In this document: positions 15,890-22,929 of the stretch, one piece after another
Layout of the letters: every line of letters starts with the position of its first letter
How positions within the stretch are numbered: the first letter of the stretch is position 1
From: DATJQA01 sp041169145
GTDB lineage: Bacteria > Patescibacteriota > Minisyncoccia > UBA6257 > 2-01-FULL-56-20
Direction of reading: 5' to 3'
NCBI GenBank assembly: GCA_041169145.1
Contig: JBEEJO010000001.1
Location: forward strand, 1-63,098
Length of the DNA stretch: 63,098 nt
Notes under the pieces: model-generated
What the model saw: only the letters and a program-made list of their open reading frames with translations
Databases searched by the model: none
Told to the model about the DNA's origin: nothing
Made by a program: the position numbers and the translations under genes

Positions 15890-16285
15890 TTATTTCTGGT
15901 CAGCGAACGCCGTTTTCTTCGCCAGCTGATTCTTAATCATATTTTCCAAATCGTCAATAGAGGTCCGGGCTTTTACGTAATAGTCCACCGCGCCAAGGCT
16001 TCGCGCTTTTTCCACGTCCGTTTCCTGTCCCAAGTTCGTAGCGACGATGATCGGGATGGAGGTCAGTTCCGGATCGGAAGCGATATGCTCCATCAGCTCG
16101 AAACCGGACATCTTCGGCATGATGATATCTAAAATGACCAAGTCGGGCTTGAAACTCCGCATCTTCTGTATGCCTTCGTCGCCGTCGAACGCCTGGTCAA
16201 CGACAAAGCCGTCGTGTTCCATCCGGCTTTTGATGATCGAGGACAAAAAGCGGTCATCTTCCACGATGAGTACTTTTGGTTGCAT
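15890..16285 (-). CDS. Receiver-only response regulator (copy 1)
   Basis: The 131-aa protein is a stand-alone CheY-like receiver: acidic pair in VEDDRF, phospho-acceptor Asp53 in LVILDIIMPKMSG, conserved Thr in IVATNLGQ and Lys in YYVKARTS. No output domain is present, so signalling must be by protein contact. It is about 75 percent identical by eye to the next gene, indicating recent tandem duplication. No histidine kinase is encoded in the window. Confidence 0.93.
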   Translation of the reverse strand: MQPKVLIVEDDRFLSSIIKSRMEHDGFVVDQAFDGDEGIQKMRSFKPDLVILDIIMPKMSGFELMEHIASDPELTSIPIIVATNLGQETDVEKARSLGAVDYYVKARTSIDDLENMIKNQLAKKTAFADQK

Positions 16286-16297
16286 GGCGTTCTATTT

Positions 16298-16696
16298 CTA
16301 TGATGCTTGATTTTCCTGGCCCGGCTTTTTTGACAATCGATTTTTTACGACATTCTCAAGGTCATCGATGGACGTCTTCGCTTTAATGTAATAATCCACC
16401 GCGCCCAAGCTTCTGGCCTTTTCTACGTCAGATTCCTGGCCAAGATTTGAAACGACCATAATGGGAATGCTGTTCAATTCGACATCGCTCACCACGCGTT
16501 CCAAAAACTCAAAACCCGACACTTTTGGCAGGATGATGTCCAAGATGACAAGATCGGGCCGCAAGCTTCGCATCTTCTGCACGCCTTCGTCGCCGTCGAA
16601 CGCCTGATCAACGACAAAACCGTCGTGTTCTAGGCGACTCTTGAGCATAGACGACACAAATCGATCATCCTCTACGAGTAATACTTTCGGCTGCAT
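16298..16696 (-). CDS. Receiver-only response regulator (copy 2)
   Basis: I start this 132-aa protein at 16696 (MQPKVLLVEDDRF), matching copy 1; the longer frame extends into the 16S trailer. It has the acidic pair, Asp53 in LVILDIILPKVSG, VVSNLGQESD and the conserved Lys. The gene lies directly downstream of the 16S rRNA processing stem, so read-through from the rRNA promoter could express both receivers. A 12-nt gap separates the two copies. Confidence 0.92.
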   Translation of the reverse strand: MQPKVLLVEDDRFVSSMLKSRLEHDGFVVDQAFDGDEGVQKMRSLRPDLVILDIILPKVSGFEFLERVVSDVELNSIPIMVVSNLGQESDVEKARSLGAVDYYIKAKTSIDDLENVVKNRLSKKPGQENQAS

Positions 16697-16753
16697 ACTG
16701 CACCCAGTATAACAGATAGAGCTGGTCTGGCAAAATCGTTCGACTTTGCTCAG

Positions 16754-16779
16754 GGTAAAGAGCTTTTTCGTTGTCCCAA
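16754..16779 (-). other. 3' arm of the pre-16S rRNA processing stem
   Basis: On the minus strand this reads TTGGGACAACGAAAAAGCTC followed by TTTACC and pairs with the 5' leader at 18591-18620. The pairing is perfect over about 16 bp and continues after a 4-nt bulge, as expected for an RNase III substrate enclosing 16S rRNA. It shows that both flanks of the 16S gene belong together. Confidence 0.8.
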
Positions 16780-16809
16780 CCCATCTCGGCATTGCCGAAA
16801 TGTCGACGT

Positions 16810-18358
16810 AGTTTAATTGATCCACGCACAGCTTCCGCTACGCGTGCCTTGTTACGACTTAGCCCATGTCACCGAGCCAGAACTAATCCCACCGAAGCGA
16901 GACTTCATCCTTTCCCGGCTTCCTTGGCTTGACGGGCAGTGAGTACAGGACTCGAGAACGTATTCACCGCAACGTAGCTGATTTGCGATTACTAGCGATT
17001 CCGGCTTCATGGGGTCGAGTTGCAGACCCCAATCCGAACTGAGGCCAGGTTTTGTGGGGTTAGCTCCGGCTTACGCCTTGGCGACCCATTGTCCTGACCA
17101 TTGTAACACGAGTGTAGCCCAGGGCATCAGAGGGCCATGCGGATTTGACGTCATCCCCTCCTTCCTCCCCCGCCGAAATCCGCAACGATTGTTGTGAACT
17201 TTGGCGGGGGCAGTTTCGCGTGACACTTGTAACACGCGATAGGGGTTGCGTTCGTTCACCCAATTAAGGGGACGCCTCACGGCACGAACTGACGACAACC
17301 ATGCAGCACCTGTGCTTTCTGTCCTTGTGAGAGGTCTTCCCTTTCGGGAAGATTTCAAAAAGCATTTCAAGCCCTGGTAAGGTTCCTCGCTTATCGACGA
17401 ATTAAACCTCATGTTCCACCGCTTGTGCGAGTCCCCGTCTATTCCTTTGAGTTTTAAGCTTGCGCTCGTACTTCCCAGGCGGCCTGCTTAACGCGTTAGC
17501 TCCGGCACTCCGAGGGTCGATACTCGAAACACCAAGCAGGCATCGTTTAGGGCGTGGACTACAAGGGTATCTAATCCTTTTTGCTCCCCACGCTTTCGTG
17601 TCTCAGAGTCAGGAAGGTCCCAGTGCACTGCCTTCGCCTTTGGTGTTCCCCACGATATCAACGGATTTCACCCCTACACCGTGAGTTCCATGCACCTCTA
17701 ACCTCCTCTAGTCCTGCCGTATTCCACGCAGTTCCACCGTTAGGCGGTGGGATTTAACATGAAACGCACAGAACCTCCTACACACGCTTTACGCCCAATA
17801 AATCCGGATAACGCTTGAGGTCTACGTATTACCGCGGGTGCTGGCACGTAGTTACCAACCTCTTTCCGTGGAGCCCTCACTTGCGTTGGTACTCCACTAC
17901 CGCAGTTTACAACCCGAAGGCCTTCATCCTGCACGCGGCGTCGCTCGATCAGGCTTTCGCCCATTGTCGAATATTCTCGACTGCTGCCTCCCGTAGGAGT
18001 ACGGACCGTGTCTCAGTTCCGTCGTTGGGGATCAGGCTCTCACCCCCCCTACCGGTCATAGCCTTGGTAGGCCATTACCCTACCAACTAGCTGATCGGAC
18101 CTAGGCCGATCCCGAAGCGCATTGCTGCGTTTACCCTTCGATTGCTCTCAGGGACTATCGGGTATTACTCCGCCTTTCGGCGGACTATCTCCGTCTTCAG
18201 GGTACGTCACCAAGGTGTTACTAACTCGTTCGCCGCTACTCTATCCCATCCGTCGCTTTGATGTAATCGCAACTTCTTCAAAGATAGAATCGCTCGACTT
18301 GCATGCCTTATCCACGCCGCCAGCGTTCATCCTGGACCAGGATCAAATCCTCAGTAAA
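16810..18358 (-). rRNA. 16S ribosomal RNA with an atypical 3' end
   Basis: Full-length small-subunit rRNA of about 1.55 kb without introns: 5' region GATTTGATCCTGG, 530 loop CAGCACCCGCGGTAATAC, 790 loop ATTAGATACCCTTGTAGTCC, and helix 45 with its GGAA tetraloop. Where bacteria end GGATCACCTCCTTT, this gene reads GGATCAATTAAACTACG, so no anti-Shine-Dalgarno sequence is present. The ends are estimated by alignment with E. coli. No 23S, 5S or spacer tRNA follows; two receiver genes do. The 515F site has a G-to-C mismatch, and the 27F and 1492R sites also differ. Confidence 0.95.
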
Positions 18359-18590
18359 AATCGCGCATTTGTTCAACACGCGAGCTTAAGCGCTATCGAT
18401 AACGCTCAAACTCGCATGTCTCACGTGCGTGAGTCTTGCTGCGATTGAATGTCTGTTTTTTGTCTGTATCCCACCGTCTCCGAAACTCCTGCGGGACATG
18501 CCCGCGTGTGTTCCGGTTGCGATGCTGATACTCAGCAACCGCAAAAACACATCTCGCCGATGGCTGAACGTGTATTGCGACCACTGGTTA

Positions 18591-18620
18591 TTGGGACAAC
18601 GAAAAAACTCTCTTTTTACC
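18591..18620 (-). other. 5' arm of the pre-16S rRNA processing stem
   Basis: The plus strand reads TTGGGACAACGAAAAAACTC followed by TCTTTTTACC, which is complementary in the transcript to the 3' arm at 16754-16779. It lies about 230 nt before the mature 16S 5' end. Confidence 0.8.
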
Positions 18621-18730
18621 AGTTAATCTGATATCACCCCTCTTCGTCCGCCTTGCGGAAGAGCGGGGGCAAATTTTTCAAAACAACACAACCTGCGGCG
18701 ACCCTGAGGCCGCCATCGGATGCAGGGTCT

Positions 18731-18758
18731 ATTATAGGGATGGCCCGCGTTCTGTCAA
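18731..18758 (-). promoter_or_regulatory. 16S rRNA promoter
   Basis: A perfect TTGACA (18753-18758) and a perfect TATAAT (18731-18736) on the minus strand are 16 nt apart. The start site falls near 18724, giving a leader of about 365 nt that includes the processing stem. No other rRNA promoter candidate is as strong. Confidence 0.8.
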
Positions 18759-18765
18759 GGTGCTC

Positions 18766-18913
18766 AGATCCTTTCTCCGAAAGAACCGGTGTCGTTCCGG
18801 TTCCAGCGACCGGACCGCACCTGCTTCTCATCCCGCCAACCGAGCACATAATGCGTTATGTGCTCGGACCAAGCTTGGCGGGATTCCGAAAGCTTCTTTC
18901 GGAGAAAGGATCT
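18766..18913. repeat. Nested inverted-repeat element next to the rRNA promoter
   Basis: Outer arms of 20 nt are perfectly complementary (18766-18785 and 18894-18913). Inside are a hairpin GAACCGG/CCGGTTC (18783-18789/18797-18803), a 9-bp pair TCCCGCCAA/TTGGCGGGA (18831-18839/18875-18883) and a 12-bp pair CCGAGCACATAA/TTATGTGCTCGG (18840-18851/18856-18867). It has no T-run and no coding frame. It fills the space between the rRNA promoter and the divergent promoter at 18959. Confidence 0.75.
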
Positions 18914-18958
18914 TCGCTCTGCGAAGCCGTTCCAGAGAGTGGCCAGTATTATCCCCAA

Positions 18959-18987
18959 TTGACAGGAGTATGTTATTAGGATATAAT
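18959..18987 (+). promoter_or_regulatory. Consensus promoter of the 73-aa gene
   Basis: TTGACA (18959-18964) and TATAAT (18982-18987) are both perfect with a 17-nt spacer, the ideal sigma-70-type promoter. It drives the gene at 19021. Confidence 0.8.
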
Positions 18988-19020
18988 CTCCGCGGTTCGT
19001 CAACTCTTGGAGGTCAACGA

Positions 19021-19242
19021 ATGAAAAAGCGAGTTATCATCGCCGGTGGCGTAACGCTCGGAGCCGTGGCGGCAGGAGCAGCCGTAAGCGCCCTCGCGCA
19101 CAGGCGCGCGAAGAAGTTGGAGGAGCTCGGGGATCCAAATCCCCTCGCCCTCTCCTCCGGCGCAAAGACCACGACCGAGCTGGACGATCTCGAACGCCTC
19201 ACTCGCGCCGCCCGCTGTCCCGGCGAGATCGTCAGTTCGTAG
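19021..19242 (+). CDS. 73-aa membrane-associated protein of unknown function
   Basis: The protein starts MKKRVIIAGGVTLGAVAAGA, a single Gly/Ala-rich membrane segment, followed by a basic stretch (HRRAKKLEE) and a short acidic tail. No family is recognised. Expression signals are unusually complete: consensus promoter, GGAGGT (19009-19014) 6 nt before the ATG and a strong terminator 13 nt after the stop. Together with similar genes at 15243, 25704, 26332 and 48936 it forms a class of monocistronic Shine-Dalgarno genes. Confidence 0.7.
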   Translation: MKKRVIIAGGVTLGAVAAGAAVSALAHRRAKKLEELGDPNPLALSSGAKTTTELDDLERLTRAARCPGEIVSS

Positions 19243-19254
19243 AATCTCCCTTCC

Positions 19255-19298
19255 GCGTCCCGGAATCGCCTATTGCGGCTCCGGGACGCGCCTCTTTT
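19255..19298 (+). terminator. Terminator of the 73-aa gene
   Basis: GCGTCCCGGA (19255-19264) pairs perfectly with TCCGGGACGC (19280-19289), followed by GCCTCTTTTT. Confidence 0.8.
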
Positions 19299-19304
19299 TC
19301 CTAT

Positions 19305-19332
19305 TTGCCATTTTTTTGAAGTTGGATATAAT
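19305..19332 (+). promoter_or_regulatory. rpmE promoter (leaderless)
   Basis: TTGCCA (19305-19310) and TATAAT (19327-19332) are separated by 16 nt. The predicted start is about 3 nt before the rpmE ATG at 19342, so the mRNA is essentially leaderless. Confidence 0.65.
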
Positions 19333-19341
19333 GGACCAGTT

Positions 19342-19599
19342 ATGAAAACCGATATTCATCCCACATATTACAAGGATGCCAAGGTGCGTTGCGCCTGCGG
19401 CAATAGTTTTACGGTCGGCGCAACGCGGCCGGAGATCCGCGTTGAGATCTGCCACAACTGCCATCCGTTCTATACGGGCGAAAAGAAGCTTGTTGATACC
19501 GCGGGTCGCGTGGAACGGTTCACGACGCGCAGAACAAAAGCAGTTCCCGCACGGGTAAAGAAAGTTCGGATCCGCAAGAATAAAGTTACGTCACTGTAA
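19342..19599 (+). CDS. rpmE: 50S ribosomal protein bL31
   Basis: The 85-aa protein starts MKTDIHPTYY and has the family's zinc-ligand cysteines in RCACGNSF and ICHNCHPFYTGEKKLVD. The start is fixed by the L31 N-terminus and by the promoter 10 nt upstream. The basic C-terminal tail is longer than usual. Its last 9 bp overlap the convergent receiver gene at 19591. Confidence 0.95.
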   Translation: MKTDIHPTYYKDAKVRCACGNSFTVGATRPEIRVEICHNCHPFYTGEKKLVDTAGRVERFTTRRTKAVPARVKKVRIRKNKVTSL

Positions 19600-20034
19600 C
19601 CAAACTCCTTCCGGCAAACCGGTGAAGTTTTGGGCCTCTTGCGCGCTCCGCAGATATTTGCGCACGGAGGCGATGATGCGTTCAAGGCTGCTCGTCTTTC
19701 GGATATATCCCTCGGCGCCGACCTGTTGCGCGGCAAGCTGATCGACATCCAATCCCCCCGGCCGGATGTCGCCGAGCTTGGTAAGGAAAAATATCCGTAA
19801 ACCGCGCGTTAAAGGGTCTGTCTTCAGATCCAAAATGACACTCACCCCATCCCGTGCTGGCAAATGAACTTCAGTGAGCATAAGGTCCGGACGCAAAGCT
19901 CGCGCTTTCTGCGCCGCGATGTTTCCGTCCTGCGCTATTTCAACGCGGCAGCCTATTCCAGTGAGCCGCCCCGAAAGTTCTTGAGCAAAGCTCGCATCGT
20001 TGTCTGCGAGGAGAATGAGCGGTCGTTTTTCCAT
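19591..20034 (-). CDS. Degenerate receiver-domain protein (third response regulator)
   Basis: I start this 147-aa protein at 20034 (MEKRPLILLADNDASF). It has a CheY fold pattern, but the phospho-acceptor Asp is replaced by Glu55 in LMLTEVHLPARDG, and the acidic pocket reads ADND. The Thr and Lys positions (FFLTKLGD, GYIRKTSS) are kept. A Glu at this site often mimics constitutive phosphorylation, so it may be a pseudo-receiver. A C-terminal tail of about 25 residues is unlike copies 1 and 2. It is divergent from prfA and convergent with rpmE. Confidence 0.85.
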   Translation of the reverse strand: MEKRPLILLADNDASFAQELSGRLTGIGCRVEIAQDGNIAAQKARALRPDLMLTEVHLPARDGVSVILDLKTDPLTRGLRIFFLTKLGDIRPGGLDVDQLAAQQVGAEGYIRKTSSLERIIASVRKYLRSAQEAQNFTGLPEGVWLQ

Positions 20035-20147
20035 GGAAGCGATATGTCCATTATACATCATTTGCCCGGCATGGCTCTTCGGTCGTGACATAGACGCCTT
20101 TCTTGTAGTACAATCGTTTGCACAGAAGCGGTTCCACGAACTATTCC

Positions 20148-20879
20148 ATGAAAAAGCTCATTTTGGAGATTCGGGCCGGGGCGGGCGGCGATGAAGCCGC
20201 TATTTTTGCCGGCGATCTCGCGCGGATGTACCAGCGATATGCGGGAAAGCGCGGCTGGACATTCTCTATCCTTGATTCCAACGAAACGTCCTTGCAGGGC
20301 TATAAATCGCTCGTTGCCGAAGTGAAGGGCGAAGGATGTTATGACGCTCTGAAGCTCGAATCCGGCGTCCATCGCGTCCAGCGCATTCCGGCGACCGAAA
20401 AAGCTGGGCGCGTGCATACCTCAACGGCGTCCGTTGCAATCTTGCCCATCGTGGAAGCGAGGGAGGTCACCGTGAATCCGAACGATTTGGAGGTCACGTT
20501 TTCCCGCGCCGGCGGCCCGGGCGGGCAGAATGTGAACAAGATAGAGTCCGCCGTCCGCATTCTCCACAAACCGACGGGTATCGTTATCTCATGCCGAGTG
20601 GAGCGGAACCAGCACGCGAACCGCGAACGCGCGATGGAAGTGTTGCGCGCGAAACTCTGGGACCTGGAACAACAACGAACAACGGGCAATGTTTCCGAGA
20701 TCCGCCGCGAGCAGGTCGGGAGCGCTGACCGTTCCGAAAAAATACGCACCTATAATTTTCCCGACGACCGTATTACGGACCATCGCTTCAACGCGAAAGT
20801 ACACAATATCGAAAAAGTGCTTGAAGGCGATCTGGATGCGCTTTTGAAGAAGATAGCGAAGGGCGGGGCCGGGCAATAA
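20148..20879 (+). CDS. prfA: Peptide chain release factor 1 lacking domain 1
   Basis: The 243-aa protein starts directly in RF1 domain 2 (MKKLILEIRAGAGGDEAA aligns to about residue 108 of E. coli RF1). It keeps the stop-codon tripeptide PAT (81-83, in HRVQRIPATE) and the catalytic GGQ (125-127, AGGPGGQNVN). The N-terminal domain 1 of about 100 residues is missing, and only 113 bp separate it from the divergent receiver gene, so it is not a frameshifted longer gene. A promoter GTGACA-18-TACAAT (-10 at 20107-20112) lies upstream. It probably reads UAA and UAG. Confidence 0.88.
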   Translation: MKKLILEIRAGAGGDEAAIFAGDLARMYQRYAGKRGWTFSILDSNETSLQGYKSLVAEVKGEGCYDALKLESGVHRVQRIPATEKAGRVHTSTASVAILPIVEAREVTVNPNDLEVTFSRAGGPGGQNVNKIESAVRILHKPTGIVISCRVERNQHANRERAMEVLRAKLWDLEQQRTTGNVSEIRREQVGSADRSEKIRTYNFPDDRITDHRFNAKVHNIEKVLEGDLDALLKKIAKGGAGQ

Positions 20880-20931
20880 GACATTCCCAGGTGCTATGTG
20901 TTCGCATAGCACTCGTAAATGCCAAGTACGA

Positions 20932-20964
20932 ACGGGGACGAATGATGTCCCCGTTTTACGTTTT
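20932..20964 (+). terminator. prfA terminator
   Basis: ACGGGGAC (20932-20939) pairs with GTCCCCGT (20947-20954), followed by TTTACGTTTT. A further hairpin GTGCTATG/CATAGCAC lies just before it at 20891-20912. Confidence 0.7.
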
Positions 20965-21035
20965 GTCCGGCGCAGTGGTCGTCCCCATCGCGACGAACGA
21001 GTTGTTCGTCGTGGAAACGGTCAAATAGTAGAACT

Positions 21036-21069
21036 GTCCTAGTTGTATGCTATAGCATACAACTAGGAC
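21036..21069. repeat. Perfect 34-bp palindrome
   Basis: GTCCTAGTTGTATGC (21036-21050) and its exact complement (21055-21069) flank TATA. No T-run follows, so it is not an ordinary terminator. It lies between the prfA terminator and the Nudix gene; a further hairpin CGACGAAC/GTTCGTCG lies at about 20991-21011. Confidence 0.7.
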
Positions 21070-21173
21070 GGGAACCGCCTCGGGCATGCTAATCAAGCGC
21101 CCAATTCCTATCCCCAACCTACTGAAGTCCGCTTCACTGGACGCACGGCGAACACGGCTCTAGGATGCATTCT

Positions 21174-21875
21174 ATGACTGCCATCAATCCGAACGACATA
21201 CATCCCATCCAGGGACGCATTCTCCGAGAACTCCTCTTTCATCCCGACCGGCGCTTCTCGGACCTTGCGCCTAAAGGTGTTCCCAGCGACCAACTGGCGT
21301 TCCACGTAAAACGCCTACTGGAGCTAAGTCTGTTGAATAAGCTTGGCGACCGGTACGAACTCACCGCAAGCGGCAAAGAGTTTGCCGGGCGTTTTGACAC
21401 CGACGGAGCTGAGACAATGGTGATGGAGAAACAAGCAAAACTATGCGTTCTTGTCACGTGTGTGCGCGATGGAAAATATCTTGTCCAACAGCGGCTCAAG
21501 CAGCCATTCTATGGATTCTATGGATTTGTTACCGGTAAGGTCAAAATGGGCGAAACGACCGCAGAAGCGGCCGCACGGGAACTCATGGAAGAAACTGGCC
21601 TAACGGCGAAACTCCTGCCCGTCGGCATAGAACATAAGATAGATCACTCCGCGAGCGGTGAACTTTTGGAAGATAAACACTTCTTCGCGTTTCGTGGCGA
21701 ACACCCGCAAGGGGCGCTTGTTGAGCGCTTTGAAGGAGGTCGGAATATGTGGCTCACCAAAGAAGAAATGCTCGCGATGCCAAACTTGTACGCCGATATC
21801 GCAGATGCCCTATCGTTATGGGAAAGTAAAGAATTCCACGTCATTGAACGGCGGTATACGGAAGAGAAATACTAG
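21174..21875 (+). CDS. Winged-helix and Nudix hydrolase fusion protein
   Basis: The 233-aa protein has an N-terminal region with winged-helix character (about residues 8-70: GRILRELLFHPDRRFSDL, DQLAFHVKRLLELSLLNKL) and a C-terminal Nudix domain with the complete box GKVKMGETTAEAAARELMEE-TGL. It probably hydrolyses a nucleoside diphosphate derivative and may act as a regulator, though in NrtR the domain order is reversed. ATG 21174 is chosen because TAGGAT (21161-21166) gives a start at about that base; 21165 is possible. Confidence 0.82.
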   Translation: MTAINPNDIHPIQGRILRELLFHPDRRFSDLAPKGVPSDQLAFHVKRLLELSLLNKLGDRYELTASGKEFAGRFDTDGAETMVMEKQAKLCVLVTCVRDGKYLVQQRLKQPFYGFYGFVTGKVKMGETTAEAAARELMEETGLTAKLLPVGIEHKIDHSASGELLEDKHFFAFRGEHPQGALVERFEGGRNMWLTKEEMLAMPNLYADIADALSLWESKEFHVIERRYTEEKY

Positions 21876-22336
21876 AGACGCTTCGCCACTTCTGCTATCT
21901 CTTCCGCGATTCCTTCGATGAGATCGAAATTCTTTGCTTCGTCCGCCGTCACCCACGCGAAATCCGTCAGATCCTTGCCCAGTTTTACTTCGCCGCTTTT
22001 CCACGGCGCCCAGTACGAAAGAATAACGACCGGATAGCCGTCGGGACGGACGAACGCGAGGTCGCACACATATTCCGCGCGCCCAATTTCCAATCCGACC
22101 TCCTCTTGCACTTCTTTCTCAACCACCCATTGCACGACGTTGTACCATTGGTTCGCGAGCTGCGGCAGATGTTCGTACTCGTGGCGCACCAGCTTTCCAC
22201 CCGGCACCGTCCAGCGGTTCGGATGAACCTTTTCGTGCGCGGCACGTTTGGCTATCAAAAACTTGCCGTCCCTTGCGACAATACACGTCGCGACGACGAA
22301 ATGGATTCTCGGGTCTATTGCTTGTTCGTTACTCAT
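21872..22336 (-). CDS. Nudix hydrolase with an insertion in the Nudix box
   Basis: The 154-aa protein (start MSNEQAIDPRIHFVV) has VPGGKL and later EKEVQEEVGLEI, the two ends of a Nudix box, but about 13 extra residues (HLPQLANQWYNV) lie between them. It also keeps the RWTVPGG and DLAFVRPDG strands. Substrate is unknown, with sanitising of oxidised nucleotides a common role. It overlaps the end of ndk by 8 bp and converges on the previous Nudix gene with a 4-bp overlap. Confidence 0.8.
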   Translation of the reverse strand: MSNEQAIDPRIHFVVATCIVARDGKFLIAKRAAHEKVHPNRWTVPGGKLVRHEYEHLPQLANQWYNVVQWVVEKEVQEEVGLEIGRAEYVCDLAFVRPDGYPVVILSYWAPWKSGEVKLGKDLTDFAWVTADEAKNFDLIEGIAEEIAEVAKRL

Positions 22337-22922
22337 CAACGCCGAAGCGCTTGTATGGGAACGGTTTGAATCCTTTGCCGAACCAGTGCTGTATCTCGTG
22401 CTCTGCCTCCTCCGGCGTCTCCGAGGCATGGAGCAAGTTCATCACTGCGCGCTTTTCGCTGTTCGCGAGCGCGGCGGAATCTATGGAGAAGTCGCCGCGA
22501 ATGGTGCCCATATCGGCCGCCGAGGGCATCGTTGCGCCGGCGATCTTCCGCACGACGTCAACCGCATGCACGCCCTGCACCGCCATCCGAACGAGTGGCG
22601 CCGAGGTCATGTAATCCACCAGCCATTTGCGGACCATCACGCCGATCTTCTTGTCGTCTTTGGTGCCTAATTCTTTCACCACGTCATAGCCGTATTTCTC
22701 ATACGTCGCCAGGCTCTTTTGCCCCAAACGACGGATCCACGCCTCATTCTTCGGATAGTGGTCGTCTATCTGCGCATGCGTCGGCTGGAACATCTCAAGC
22801 GCAACGACTTTCAGGTCGCGCTGTTCGAATCGTCGGATGATCTCGCCGATAAGCCCCTTCCGGACCCCGTCCGGCTTTATCATCACATAGGTCACCTCTT
22901 CTTTCGGTTTTCTCTTGTTCAT
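22329..22922 (-). CDS. ndk: Nucleoside diphosphate kinase (long form)
   Basis: The enzyme exchanges gamma-phosphates among NTPs and NDPs. The N-terminus VMIKPDGVRKGLIGEII and the active-site His in NLLHASETPEEAEHEI are standard. At 197 aa it is about 55 residues longer than typical bacterial Ndk because of an insertion between about residues 48 and 95 (WIRRLGQKSLATYEKYGYDV). It is downstream of aspS with a 7-nt gap and overlaps the Nudix gene. Confidence 0.93.
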   Translation of the reverse strand: MNKRKPKEEVTYVMIKPDGVRKGLIGEIIRRFEQRDLKVVALEMFQPTHAQIDDHYPKNEAWIRRLGQKSLATYEKYGYDVVKELGTKDDKKIGVMVRKWLVDYMTSAPLVRMAVQGVHAVDVVRKIAGATMPSAADMGTIRGDFSIDSAALANSEKRAVMNLLHASETPEEAEHEIQHWFGKGFKPFPYKRFGVDE

Positions 22923-22929
22923 GTGGTTA

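Noticed and set aside
16697..16825. N-terminal extension of receiver copy 2
   Set aside because: It reads into the 16S processing stem and rRNA tail; copy 1 starts at the same MQPK position.
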